Source: Corynebacterium camporealensis
GTDB taxonomy: Bacteria > Actinomycetota > Actinomycetes > Mycobacteriales > Mycobacteriaceae
DNA: 64,000 nucleotides
Reading direction: 5' to 3'
Assembly: GCF_000980815.1 (NCBI RefSeq)
Contig: NZ_CP011311.1
Span: forward strand, 620,001 to 684,000
Position 1 is the first letter of the stretch. Every line of letters begins with the position of its first letter. The notes below the pieces were generated by a model. The model made no database searches. It was not told the DNA's origin and was given only the letters and a program-made list of their open reading frames with translations. Shown in pieces: positions 1 through 7,975 of this stretch. The position numbers and the translations under genes were made by a program.

Positions 1-385
1 AACTGTCAATAGCGTTGGTCAAACTAATGCCGTAGATGAATACCGTGGGGATATTCGCCAGCGAGTACATCAACGCCACGAAGAAGCCAGTGCCAGGGCC
101 TAAGTACTTACGTACTAGTTCCAGGACATCTTTGCCGTGGTCTTTGACCGGAGCACCACTGACGATGCGCGCAAAGGTGCGGTGTGCAAAATACACCAGC
201 GGGAAGATAATCAGCGTGGCGATAAACAGCGGCCAGAAGCCAAAAGAGCCAGCATTCAGCGGCAAAAAGAGGATGCCTGCGCCCACCGCGGTGCCAAAGA
301 GGGTGATAACCCAGGTGGCAGTGGAACCGGCGGAGGCGCGCTTGAAGGTGACATCGTCAGCTGGTGCGGACGCAGTAGAACTCAT
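1..385 (-). CDS. Amino-acid permease, HAAAP/SdaC type (3' part outside window)
   Basis: Reading the minus strand from an ATG at 385 gives about 128 residues that run off the left edge. After a short cytoplasmic N-terminus comes the segment GTAVGAGILFLPLNAGSFGF, followed by further hydrophobic spans. This matches the complete permease at 13729-14988 nearly motif for motif (GTAVGAGILFLP, AHR.F, a segment ending YG.S.TN). The family (hydroxy/aromatic amino acid permeases, e.g. serine transporter SdaC) imports amino acids by ion symport across the inner membrane. The substrate cannot be read from sequence; serine or threonine is an inference. The gene is truncated only by the window. Confidence 0.85.
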   Translation of the reverse strand, partial: MSSTASAPADDVTFKRASAGSTATWVITLFGTAVGAGILFLPLNAGSFGFWPLFIATLIIFPLVYFAHRTFARIVSGAPVKDHGKDVLELVRKYLGPGTGFFVALMYSLANIPTVFIYGISLTNAIDS

Positions 386-414
386 TTAATTCATGCTACT
401 GCATAAAACTAGAG

Positions 415-1020
415 TTACTCAATTTCGGGGTCTTCAGCACGTGCTTGCTCGAAGACTTCCTTCGCCGCACTTAAGTTAATAATCGCAATGACCACGCCGA
501 CCAGGACGTCGGGCCAGATGCTGAACCAGAAGATGGTGAGCACGCCAGCGCCCAGGATGAGGACGTTGGCGGCAACATCGTTGCGCGCGGCCAGCCACGC
601 GCCACGGGTGAGTGCATTGCCGGAACGCAACTGGACCAAAAGGATTGCACAGAGCAAGTTGAGCAGGCCGGCACCAATGGCGGTGGCCGATAGTGTGAAT
701 GCCTCCGGTGGTTCGCCAGAGACAATCTTGTAGATGGCCATGCCGAGTGCCGCACCCGCTGGGATAAGGATGAGTCCGGCCAAGCCATAGCTAGCCTTGC
801 GACGCCCCGCAGCCGACCAACCCAGTGCCGTGAGCACGAGGGCATTGATGAGGAAGTCTTCGAGGAAGTCGGCGGCATCGGCAAGCAACGCAGCAGAACC
901 AATGCGCGCGGCGATAAACGCCTCAACCAAGCAGCCCAACAGATTAAGCACCGCCACGATGGCGACGATGCGGCGTGCGCTGCGGCTTAAGCTGGAAGAA
1001 GAAAGCTCGTTAGTAGTCAT
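415..1020 (-). CDS. Short CDF-like membrane protein
   Basis: The 201-residue product has about five hydrophobic spans. It carries two signatures of the cation diffusion facilitator family: SAALLADAADFLED near the second span and AARNDVAANV near the fifth, the positions that normally supply the Asp/His metal site. Typical CDF exporters are around 300 residues with a cytosolic metal-binding domain. Here the protein stops right after the last span, so that domain is missing, and acidic or Asn residues replace the usual histidines. The ATG at 1020 overlaps the end of the upstream YrhK-type gene by 11 bases, suggesting co-transcription. An ATG at 1044 is also possible. Metal export is a family inference and the ion is unknown. 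Confidence 0.7.
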   Translation of the reverse strand: MTTNELSSSSLSRSARRIVAIVAVLNLLGCLVEAFIAARIGSAALLADAADFLEDFLINALVLTALGWSAAGRRKASYGLAGLILIPAGAALGMAIYKIVSGEPPEAFTLSATAIGAGLLNLLCAILLVQLRSGNALTRGAWLAARNDVAANVLILGAGVLTIFWFSIWPDVLVGVVIAIINLSAAKEVFEQARAEDPEIE

Positions 1021-1297
1021 ATCCTGAAGTTTGTGAGTATTCATCAGCGCCGATGCGTTGGAGATAGGTGCGGCGCATGAGTCGGATGGCGGGGCGGGCG
1101 GCCATGGCAAAGCTGCCCACTAAGAATATAGAGGTACTCACCGTGGAGTATCCCATCAGGCCAACGACGGAACCGGCAATGAACACAACCGCGATGGCAA
1201 TGTCATTGGCGATGGAGATGGTTTCGTAGCGGTTGCGGATTTTGATTTCGTTGTTGCGACTGAGCTTGAGCTTCAAGTCGGGATCGTGGTCAGTCAT
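1010..1297 (-). CDS. YrhK-like small membrane protein
   Basis: The product is 95 residues. It has a charged N-terminus, then the segment IRNRYETISIANDI followed by two hydrophobic spans. That arrangement resembles the YrhK domain, a short membrane domain of unknown function. The ATG at 1297 is chosen because AGGGG lies directly upstream; a longer reading would start inside a repeat element. The gene is followed by, and overlaps, the CDF-like gene. No biochemical role is established for this family. Confidence 0.65.
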   Translation of the reverse strand: MTDHDPDLKLKLSRNNEIKIRNRYETISIANDIAIAVVFIAGSVVGLMGYSTVSTSIFLVGSFAMAARPAIRLMRRTYLQRIGADEYSQTSGYDY

Positions 1298-1313
1298 TAC
1301 CCCTAGTCTGACA

Positions 1314-1405
1314 TACGAAAAGGGTCCGGAATGAATCCGGACCCTTCTCGCGTTCTCTATCTCTCTCATGCGTACCGCATCTCAGCCGTACGAGATTCAT
1401 TATGC
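1314..1405 (-). repeat. Terminator-tail repeat, copy A
   Basis: This 92-base stretch is repeated without a mismatch at 1520-1611. Read on the minus strand it begins CATAATGAATCTCGTACGG, continues through GGTACGCATGAGAGA and ends in a strong hairpin followed by TTTTCG. Together with copy B it fills the 364-base gap between the DUF5129 gene and the YrhK-type gene. More divergent relatives are at 3288-3371 and 12167-12311. Confidence 0.85.
1320..1346 (-). terminator. Hairpin terminator of repeat copy A
   Basis: AAGGGTCCGGA pairs perfectly with TCCGGACCCTT across a short loop. On the minus strand the stem is followed by TTTTCG, which fits intrinsic termination of minus-strand transcription. Confidence 0.7.
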
Positions 1406-1519
1406 GCACCGGTGCTGGCACGGCAGTGGAATGAGGCTGGCAATTGCCTGTCGATTTAGATTCGTTTTGGTCACGCTGGGTCCGTGGCCCATAGCCAGGG
1501 GCAGCGCACCGTCTGGAGA

Positions 1520-1611
1520 TACGAAAAGGGTCCGGAATGAATCCGGACCCTTCTCGCGTTCTCTATCTCTCTCATGCGTACCGCATCTCAGCCGTACGAG
1601 ATTCATTATGC
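1520..1611 (-). repeat. Terminator-tail repeat, copy B
   Basis: This is identical to copy A over 92 bases, 206 bases away. Similarity continues at a lower level for roughly 55 bases beyond, up to the stop codon of the DUF5129 gene, so an approximately 200-base unit seems to have been duplicated in tandem. It lies just 3' of the DUF5129 gene in that gene's sense. Confidence 0.85.
1526..1552 (-). terminator. Hairpin terminator of repeat copy B
   Basis: The stem and T-run are the same as in copy A. Being the first hairpin after the DUF5129 stop codon at 1662, it is the likely terminator of that gene. Confidence 0.7.
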
Positions 1612-1661
1612 ACAGCCACGCTGAAACGACAGTGGCACGAACCTGGCAACTACCTGCCGGT

Positions 1662-3179
1662 TTAGAACCTCGAGCTACCGCCTGAGCCGGAGAAGCCAGA
1701 GCTAAAGCTGGAGTTGACCCCGCCAGAAGAACTGTTGGAGTTGAAGGATTGCGCCGTCGAATTCCAGACACTGAGCTGGTAGTAGGGGATAAACCCGTAG
1801 ACACCAGCACCGGCAAAGAAGCCGCGGTCGTAGATATCTGCTTCCTTTGGTGTCTCGTCAGCGTTGTTCTTCTGTTGCAGCAGGTTCTGCAGCGCATGCA
1901 TGGCGCGCGAACTGCGGTTGAGCAAAGTCAGGTAGTTCTCCATGAACTCTGGCTGGGTGGGATTGTGGCTCAGTTCGCGTGCATCCCGTTCTAGGATGCG
2001 CAGTTCCTCTTGCAGCGATTCGGCATGCTCACCTGCCTCGACGCTGGCGTCGTGTAGGTCTTCTTCGAGTTTGTAGAGCTCGTGCTTGCGGGTGGCGGCG
2101 TCGGCATGCTCCATGCCATAGAGCTTGTCGATGTTCTCCTCGGCCACCTCCATGCGCTCACAGGTCTGCGCAGTCTCGGCGAGCTTGTCTGCGTGCTTCT
2201 CAAATTCTTCATCGGGGGAGGTTGCACTGAGCTGGCTCATGGGAGAGACCTTGCGGTCGAGTTTGAGGAAGTCTTTGCGCAGTTTCTCCCACTGCCTGCG
2301 CAGATGCGCGTTAAGCAGGTCAGAACTTAAGGAATTCGCACGGATATCGATCGCATCCAGGCGTGCAGCCACATCGGCATAAGTCTGGGAGACGTAATCC
2401 CAATCCTCGCGGGCGGTGACCACGTTGCTTTGCTTCTTGCGGCGGGAGCCAGCACCGATACCGACGATGGTTGCAGCAACCACACCCGCACCGACACCGC
2501 CACCAGTAACACCAAAGTCGCGATCAGATTTAGCTTCCTCGTAGGTGCTCTCGCTGAGTTTTTCTGCACTCACTGCGTTATCGGCACCAGCAAAAAGACC
2601 GGCCGGGATGTTGTTATCCCGCACGCCGGGCTTGATGGCATCGAGGGATTCTTCCAAGTGATCTGATTCGTCTTTAAGCTGATAGGCCTCAGCGACATCT
2701 TCACCGGCAAAGATGAAGGCCTGCCGCGGATCGAGTCCGACACCAACGAAGAGTTGGCCATCAGTGAAGTAGTCATCGCCGATGAGATCGGGGTGGTGGT
2801 CGCGCAGGTAATTCTCCACAGTGTCATTGACGTTGTCGTCGTTTGTCTCAAACACCATGTAGTTGACCTGCTCGACTTCTTCGGCGACATCGATGCGTTC
2901 GATATCGCGGAGCATGCGGCGTTCATCGTCAGGCGTGAGCACATCATCCGGGTCCATAATCTCTACCGTCGGTTGCTGCGTCGCAGGCTTGACGATGTAA
3001 TCCTCCTGCTGCGGCGACTCAAATACAGAGGACAGGCCAAAGAAAGAACCGCCGGCGACGAGGAGTCCGCTTCCCAGTGCTGCAGCAGTGAGCTTTCCTG
3101 CGCTCATAACCTTCGGTCCGCGACTAGCCGCGAAGGGTTGAACCTCTTTGCGTTCACTGCGGTCGTAGTCGTCGTACAT
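1662..3179 (-). CDS. DUF5129-type envelope protein with TPM-like domain
   Basis: The product is 505 residues. A basic N-terminus leads into a hydrophobic span at about 27-50 (LTAAALGSGLLVAGGSFFGL). An extracytoplasmic region of about 150 residues follows with the segment FTDGQLFVGVGLDPRQAFIF, which resembles TPM domains. A second glycine/valine-rich span (GVGAGVVAATIVGIGAG) comes next, then a long Glu/Leu-rich, probably coiled-coil region and a Gly/Ser/Asn-rich tail ending SGSGGSSRF. The ATG at 3179 is preceded by AGAAAGG. This architecture is known from corynebacterial DUF5129 proteins; no function is established. The two spans suggest membrane anchoring with the coiled coil in the cytoplasm. 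Confidence 0.7.
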   Translation of the reverse strand: MYDDYDRSERKEVQPFAASRGPKVMSAGKLTAAALGSGLLVAGGSFFGLSSVFESPQQEDYIVKPATQQPTVEIMDPDDVLTPDDERRMLRDIERIDVAEEVEQVNYMVFETNDDNVNDTVENYLRDHHPDLIGDDYFTDGQLFVGVGLDPRQAFIFAGEDVAEAYQLKDESDHLEESLDAIKPGVRDNNIPAGLFAGADNAVSAEKLSESTYEEAKSDRDFGVTGGGVGAGVVAATIVGIGAGSRRKKQSNVVTAREDWDYVSQTYADVAARLDAIDIRANSLSSDLLNAHLRRQWEKLRKDFLKLDRKVSPMSQLSATSPDEEFEKHADKLAETAQTCERMEVAEENIDKLYGMEHADAATRKHELYKLEEDLHDASVEAGEHAESLQEELRILERDARELSHNPTQPEFMENYLTLLNRSSRAMHALQNLLQQKNNADETPKEADIYDRGFFAGAGVYGFIPYYQLSVWNSTAQSFNSNSSSGGVNSSFSSGFSGSGGSSRF

Positions 3180-3287
3180 CGATGGCCTTTCTGCCAGTGA
3201 CAATGGATGTGAAGTACTACATAGTCTAGCAAGAAGTGGGTTACCTAATCGCTCCCATAAGGTGTTCTGTGGCTGTAAAGATACACC

Positions 3288-3371
3288 GAGGGCCTGGACT
3301 GTGTGTCCAGGCCCTCGTGCTCTCTCTATCTCTCATGCGTACCAGGTCTTAACCGGTACCAGAGCATTGTG
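3288..3371 (-). repeat. Terminator-tail repeat, copy C
   Basis: A perfect 12-bp hairpin (GAGGGCCTGGAC / GTCCAGGCCCTC, 3288-3316) is followed on the plus strand by CTCTCTATCTCTCATGCGTA, the same tail as copies A and B, and then by a diverged segment ending in CATTGTG. Read on the minus strand the tail precedes the hairpin. It lies 3' of the thiolase gene. The hairpin sequence is unrelated to that of A and B while the tail is conserved. The rest of the 338-base gap 3180-3517 shows no gene. Confidence 0.75.
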
Positions 3372-3517
3372 GATCTGGAACCTGTTTTCGCCATTCTGAC
3401 ACGCTGATAATTGATTAAATATCCATCGAGAGACATGTCAAAGAGCCAGTTAACAGTGGCATACGCAACTAATAGTCTATCTGATTTCTGGAAAGGTTTA
3501 GGGCGGATACGGCCGGC

Positions 3518-4732
3518 TTAGTCTTTGGTCAGGATCGCTGCCAGGCTTTGTCCTCCGCCGATGCACATGGTGACGAGGCCGGTTGTGAGGTTGTTGCGTT
3601 GCATTTCGTGGGAGGCGGTGACGACCATGCGGGCGCCGGTGGCGCCGACGGGGTGGCCCAGGGAGATGCCGGAGCCTACTGGGTTTAAGCGTGGGTCGTT
3701 AGCGTCGATGCCCCATTCGTCGAGGCAGGCGAGTGCTTGGGCGGCGAAGGCTTCGTTGAGTTCGATGAGGTCGATATCGTCCCAGGTAAGGCCTAGGCGT
3801 TTAAAGAGTTTGTTGGTGGCTGGGACTGGTCCGATGCCCATGCGTTCTGGTTCGACACCGGCTACTGCCCAGCCACGCAAAGTGACTACGGGTGTCAGTC
3901 CTAGTTCTTGTGCTTTGGCGCGGGTGGTGACGATGACGGCGGCGGCACCATCGTTTTGGCCGGAGGCGTTACCGGCGGTAACGGTTGCTTCGTTGTCTTG
4001 TGTGCCCATGACTGGGCGTAGTTTGGCTAGTTTGTCGGTGGTGGTATCTGGGCGTGGGTGTTCGTCTTTGTCGACGATGATTGGGTCGCCTTTGCGTTGG
4101 GGGACGGCGACGGGGACGATTTCGGCGTCGAATAGTCCTTGTTCTTGGGCTTTGCCTGCGCGCTGTTGAGAGTTTGCGGCTAGTTCGTCTTGGGCTTTAC
4201 GGGCGATGGTCTTTTCGCGGCGGAGGTTTTCTGCGGTTTCGATCATGCCACCGGCAATCGGGTGGTGGCAGCCGCCGGCGGTTTCGCGTGCTTCTTGGAG
4301 GCGGTCGCGTAGTTGCAGGTTGCCGGCTTTAGCGCCCCAGCGGATGGAGGCATCTACGGTGTATTCGGTACGTGACATTGATTCCGCACCACCGGCGATA
4401 ATGAGGTCGGCAGCTCCGGCGGTGATGTGTGCGGCGGCGGTAGCGATTGCTTGTAGGCCGGAGCCGCAGCGGCGGTCGAGTTGCATGCCGGGTACGGAGT
4501 CGAGGCCGGTATCGAGTGCGACGATGCGGCCTAATGCTGGTGCGGCACCGTTAGGGGAGGCTTGGCCAAGAATCAGGTCGTCGATATCTTCTGCCTTTAA
4601 GCCGGTGCGTTCGACTATGGCGCTTACGACGGTGGAGGCTAGGTCTTGGACGGGGACGGTTTTAAAGACCCCGCCGAAGCGGCCAACTGGTGTGCGCAGT
4701 GGTGAGCACAGGACAATATCGTGGTCGTTCAT
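3518..4732 (-). CDS. Acetyl-CoA C-acetyltransferase (thiolase)
   Basis: The 404-residue product is of normal thiolase length. The nucleophilic cysteine is Cys89 in LDRRCGSGLQA, and the catalytic motifs NEAFA, GHPVGATG and CIGGG are all present. Thiolases interconvert two acyl-CoA with a 3-ketoacyl-CoA plus CoA in the cytosol; this one could serve acetoacetyl-CoA formation or beta-oxidation. The ATG at 4732 has GGAG seven bases upstream. No fatty-acid or polyhydroxybutyrate genes stand next to it, so the pathway stays open. The 3' flank holds repeat copy C. Confidence 0.92.
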   Translation of the reverse strand: MNDHDIVLCSPLRTPVGRFGGVFKTVPVQDLASTVVSAIVERTGLKAEDIDDLILGQASPNGAAPALGRIVALDTGLDSVPGMQLDRRCGSGLQAIATAAAHITAGAADLIIAGGAESMSRTEYTVDASIRWGAKAGNLQLRDRLQEARETAGGCHHPIAGGMIETAENLRREKTIARKAQDELAANSQQRAGKAQEQGLFDAEIVPVAVPQRKGDPIIVDKDEHPRPDTTTDKLAKLRPVMGTQDNEATVTAGNASGQNDGAAAVIVTTRAKAQELGLTPVVTLRGWAVAGVEPERMGIGPVPATNKLFKRLGLTWDDIDLIELNEAFAAQALACLDEWGIDANDPRLNPVGSGISLGHPVGATGARMVVTASHEMQRNNLTTGLVTMCIGGGQSLAAILTKD

Positions 4733-4876
4733 GAATTCTCCGTTTCTTTTTGCTTCTTTTGGCGGGGTCGTTGAGGTGACCACGAGTGTAGTGTGCGTCA
4801 CACGGAGAACAAGGCTTATGCCTAATTGGTATGAGTTGTTGCGGAGCGGGCCTAGAGTAGGTCCGGGTGCGTGCTG

Positions 4877-5683
4877 TTAGGAAGCGTCGGCGCGCACCAT
4901 TGAGGCAGGTGACGGGGTGCCGCGCACTGCGGAGACGGTGAAGTTAGCCATGTGTGGCAGGTAGCGATCGTCGGAAGCTTCAATTGGGGTGCCATCGAGT
5001 GTGAAGGCGTGACGACGCACGCGCAGCAGGGGAGTGCCAGGGGTGACACCGAGTAGTTCGGCATCTTCTTCGTTGGCGCCAACAGCATCAATGGTGCGGG
5101 TGGCATGCGAGATATCCACTCCACAGTTGAGGAGCTGCTGGTAGATAGAACCAGAATCCGGGTCGAAGACGAGTACGTGCTTGCCCACCTCAAGGGGATA
5201 GTTGAGGCGCTCGACCATGGCGGGTGTGCCGTCCATAAGGCGCAGGCGCAGCACGGACACGATGGGATCGTCGGTGTTGATTTCCAAGCGAGTGGCCATC
5301 TCCGCATTAGCGCGGCAGCGGGTTACCCACTGGGTTTCCTGGCCTGGCTCGATACCGGAGTTGTGGCACCACTGGGAAAAGGAAATGATGTCGTCGAAGT
5401 CCTGAGTCGGCACAGTATCGAGCACGCGCGAGCGACGGCCTTGTCCAGAGGAGATGAGCCCTTCGTTGCGGAGGGTGGCAACAGCCTGGCGAATGGTTCC
5501 GCGCGCACACCCGTACTGCCGGCACAGCTCTGCTTCCGAGGGGATAGATGCGCCGGGGGCGAGTTCTCCTTCTCGGATTTGTTTGCGGAGGTCTGCGGCG
5601 ATTTCCTGGTGTTGCTGCTGACGGGCCACTGTTGCAGACAAGCCTTTCGTAAATAGGTGATGCTTCAACGAGATTGTTCCCAT
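4877..5683 (-). CDS. GntR-family regulator (UTRA) of the phosphonate module
   Basis: The product is 268 residues. A GntR winged helix-turn-helix sits at about 25-90 (PSEAELCRQYGCARGTIRQA). A UTRA ligand-binding domain follows, with the typical segment LLGVTPGTPLLRVRRHAFTLDG near the C-terminus (quoted in parts: LLGVTPGTP, LLRVRR). It is divergent from the FAD oxidoreductase gene. UTRA regulators beside phosphonate genes usually sense a phosphonate or an intermediate and repress the operon; that role is inferred here from position and from two similar palindromic sites at 5738 and 6943. The ATG at 5683 has a weak ribosome site. Confidence 0.85.
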   Translation of the reverse strand: MGTISLKHHLFTKGLSATVARQQQHQEIAADLRKQIREGELAPGASIPSEAELCRQYGCARGTIRQAVATLRNEGLISSGQGRRSRVLDTVPTQDFDDIISFSQWCHNSGIEPGQETQWVTRCRANAEMATRLEINTDDPIVSVLRLRLMDGTPAMVERLNYPLEVGKHVLVFDPDSGSIYQQLLNCGVDISHATRTIDAVGANEEDAELLGVTPGTPLLRVRRHAFTLDGTPIEASDDRYLPHMANFTVSAVRGTPSPASMVRADAS

Positions 5684-5736
5684 CCTAAAGTATCTGTCCT
5701 GCCTATGTAGGTTAAGAGAAGATGAACCTTTGTTTA

Positions 5737-5762
5737 ACCTGTCTAGGCAAGTCTCGACAGGT
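5737..5762. promoter_or_regulatory. Candidate GntR operator between regulator and hpnW-like gene
   Basis: A perfect inverted repeat ACCTGTC / GACAGGT (arms 5737-5743 and 5756-5762) encloses the near-palindrome CCTGTCTAGGCAAG at 5738-5751. A second, weaker pair AGGTT / AACCT lies just before it. The position in the 105-base divergent gap fits an operator controlling both directions. The core CTAG-purine-CAAG recurs upstream of phnD. Confidence 0.5.
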
Positions 5763-5788
5763 GGGGTGCGGCGGGCAATAATAGCCTT

Positions 5789-6904
5789 ATGAAAACAGAT
5801 GTGATTGTTGTAGGTGCAGGCATTATCGGCCTGGCCAGTGCATTTTTGGCCCGTAAGCATAGACTGTCGGTGCGTGTCATTGATCGTTCGGAACGCCCGG
5901 TGGGCTCATCCATTCAGAACTTTGGACATGCGTGCTTCACTGGACAAGCTGATGAAGTTCAAGATGCTGTGTGGTCCTCGCGCGAAGGTTGGCTGAAGGC
6001 GGCTGAGGCGACGGGGCTGTGGGCATCGGAAAGCGGCACATATTTGCCTGCCCAGTCTGAGGTAGAACTGCAGGTCCTGGAAGAATTCGCGCAGCACCGT
6101 GGTTCGGAGCAGGTTCAATTGATTGATGCTTCGGCCATCGCCGAAGGCATCGGCAATCCGGACGCAAAGAGCCTGGGTGGCGCGTACTTGCCGCTGGATA
6201 TGCGCGTGAATCCGCGCGAGGCGGCACCGCGTATTGCGGCGTGGTTGGCAGAAAATGGGGTGAGCTTCGAGTGGCGTCACGAGGTCAAGGAAGTTGCTGA
6301 TGGCACCGTGAAGACCAACCGCGGGGAGTTTACCGCGGAGCGTGTCATCTGCTGCCCGAACTTCTTTATGACGCAGCTGTTCCCAGAGATCGCAGACAGG
6401 TATGAAATCCGGGTGTGCACGCTGGTCATGGCGCTGCTCGAGCGCCCGGAGCGCATTCCGCAGAACCTGGCAATGCTGACTGGCACCGCACTGGGGCGCT
6501 ATGACGGCTTTGCGGCGATGCCGAGCATCGACAAGTTCAAGCAAGACTTGGCGCAGCGCGAACCGGAACTGGTTGATTGCATTGCCAACCTCATGGCCAC
6601 TGGTATTCCGGAGGGACTGCTGGTGGGCGATTCGCACGAATATGACCTGTCGCCGGAACCGTTTATTGATGAAACGGTGGGGCAGTTGCTCATTGACAAG
6701 ACGACGGGATTGTTGGGTATTGATTCCCCGCGTGTGCTGCAGCGTTGGCAGGGCCGTTATGCGGATTCGCCGCTGGCCAATTTGATTGTGGAGCGCCCGG
6801 ATGAGCAGACCTGTGTGCTGGCGGCAACCTCGGGTATTGGTATGACGATGTCCTTCGGTTTGGCCAACGTGGCGTTGCAGGGAGATGAACTCCCGACGGC
6901 ATAA
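5789..6904 (+). CDS. FAD-dependent oxidoreductase, HpnW type (phosphonate catabolism)
   Basis: The 371-residue product starts with the FAD-binding dinucleotide fold VIVVGAGIIGLASAFLARKH at residues about 5-24 and has the DAO-family layout. It ends in TSGIGMTMSFGLANVAL, the C-terminal flavin-contact region. Closest by context and length is the TIGR03364 group (proposed name HpnW), found with phosphonatase-like hydrolases. A plausible role is oxidative deamination of an aminoethylphosphonate or its N-methyl form to phosphonoacetaldehyde, replacing the PhnW transaminase; the exact substrate is an inference. It is the first gene of a plus-strand cluster reaching 12158. Confidence 0.8.
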   Translation: MKTDVIVVGAGIIGLASAFLARKHRLSVRVIDRSERPVGSSIQNFGHACFTGQADEVQDAVWSSREGWLKAAEATGLWASESGTYLPAQSEVELQVLEEFAQHRGSEQVQLIDASAIAEGIGNPDAKSLGGAYLPLDMRVNPREAAPRIAAWLAENGVSFEWRHEVKEVADGTVKTNRGEFTAERVICCPNFFMTQLFPEIADRYEIRVCTLVMALLERPERIPQNLAMLTGTALGRYDGFAAMPSIDKFKQDLAQREPELVDCIANLMATGIPEGLLVGDSHEYDLSPEPFIDETVGQLLIDKTTGLLGIDSPRVLQRWQGRYADSPLANLIVERPDEQTCVLAATSGIGMTMSFGLANVALQGDELPTA

Positions 6905-6919
6905 ATGACCGTCAGGTTA

Positions 6920-6963
6920 CTTGTACATGAACTCTTTCTACACGACTAGACAAGCTGTACAAG
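6920..6963. promoter_or_regulatory. Candidate GntR operator upstream of phnD
   Basis: CTTGTAC (6920-6926) and GTACAAG (6957-6963) form a wide inverted repeat. Inside it, CGACTAGACAAG at 6943-6954 repeats the core of the 5738 site (CTAG-purine-CAAG). The location, 60-100 bases before the phnD start, suggests that transporter expression has its own regulated promoter. Confidence 0.45.
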
Positions 6964-7017
6964 TCGGGTGACAATAAATCCAGAAACAAGCCCACTACCT
7001 GCTCAAAGGACAATTCG

Positions 7018-7941
7018 TTGAAGTCTATCAAGTTGCTCACCGCCCTTCTGGCCACCGTTCCTTTTGCCGCTGCGTGCGGTTCGGCAGATTCTGCTGACGA
7101 CGCCCAAACTCTCACCTTCGCCGCCATTCCTTCCGAGTCTTCTCAGTCTCTGCAGTCTTCCTACGACAACGTGATTGCCATGCTGGAAAAAGAAACCGGC
7201 GTGAACATCGAATTCCAGGACGCCTCCGACTACGCCGCAGTGGTCGAGGGCCAGCGCGCTGGTCAGATTGATATCGCCAGCTTCGGTCCTTTCTCCTACA
7301 TCTTGGCTAAGGACTCTGGCGTTCCGATTGAGCCGGTTGCAGCTCAGGCCGATACCGATGAGGGCCTGCCGGCATACTCCTCGCTGGCCTACGTCACCGC
7401 TGATTCTGACATTTCCTCCCTGGAGGATCTTCAGGGCAAGAAGGTCTGCCTGGTCGACCCGTCGTCGACCTCCGGCTACCTGGTCCCGACCAAGGGCTTC
7501 ATCGATGCAGGTATGAATGTCGAAGCTGACATTGAACCCGTCATGACCGGCGGCCACGATGCCTCCTTGCTGGCACTGCAGGACGGTGCCTGCGATGCTG
7601 CCTTCGCTCACGATTCCATGCTGACCACCCTGAATGATTCCGGCCAGCTCAGCGAAGATGACGTCAAGCCCATCTGGGAATCCGACCCGATTACTGAGGA
7701 CCCGGTAGTGCTCAACACCGAGACCGTCGATGCAGAACTGCTGGAGCAGATCGGCACCACCTTCCGCGAGAAGATCAACAAGCCAACCCTGGTCGAAGAG
7801 GGCATCTGCGAATCTGAGGACGACTGCGTTCTGCCGGAGGAAACCGAGTGGGGCTACATGCCTGTCGAGGATTCCGACTTCAACGCCATCCGCGATATCT
7901 GCGAGGCCACCCAGGCTGAGGCCTGCGACTCGATTGCTTAA
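7018..7941 (+). CDS. phnD: Phosphonate ABC transporter substrate-binding lipoprotein PhnD
   Basis: The product is 307 residues with a short basic N-terminus, hydrophobic core and a lipobox-like site at Cys20 (PFAAACGSA), so a surface lipoprotein is expected. The PhnD-type periplasmic-binding fold is seen in QIDIASFGPFSYILAKDSGV and DLQGKKVCLVDPSSTSGYLV. It captures phosphonates or phosphite-like anions for the PhnC/PhnE transporter. The start is a TTG with AAAGGA placed correctly upstream. The next gene, phnC, starts 34 bases after the stop. The product is acidic in its C-terminal part. Confidence 0.92.
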   Translation: MKSIKLLTALLATVPFAAACGSADSADDAQTLTFAAIPSESSQSLQSSYDNVIAMLEKETGVNIEFQDASDYAAVVEGQRAGQIDIASFGPFSYILAKDSGVPIEPVAAQADTDEGLPAYSSLAYVTADSDISSLEDLQGKKVCLVDPSSTSGYLVPTKGFIDAGMNVEADIEPVMTGGHDASLLALQDGACDAAFAHDSMLTTLNDSGQLSEDDVKPIWESDPITEDPVVLNTETVDAELLEQIGTTFREKINKPTLVEEGICESEDDCVLPEETEWGYMPVEDSDFNAIRDICEATQAEACDSIA

Positions 7942-7975
7942 ACACTCCGCCTGCGAGACAAGAAAGACTTTTCCC

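Noticed and set aside
1400..1897. Minus-strand frame running through repeat copy B into the DUF5129 gene
   Set aside because: It depends on the duplicated repeat, has no ribosome site, and the copy D version is stopped after seven codons, so the element is not a coding family.
4733..4810. CRP/GlxR-like half-site (TGTGA) upstream of the thiolase
   Set aside because: Only one half matches; the partner half differs at several positions.
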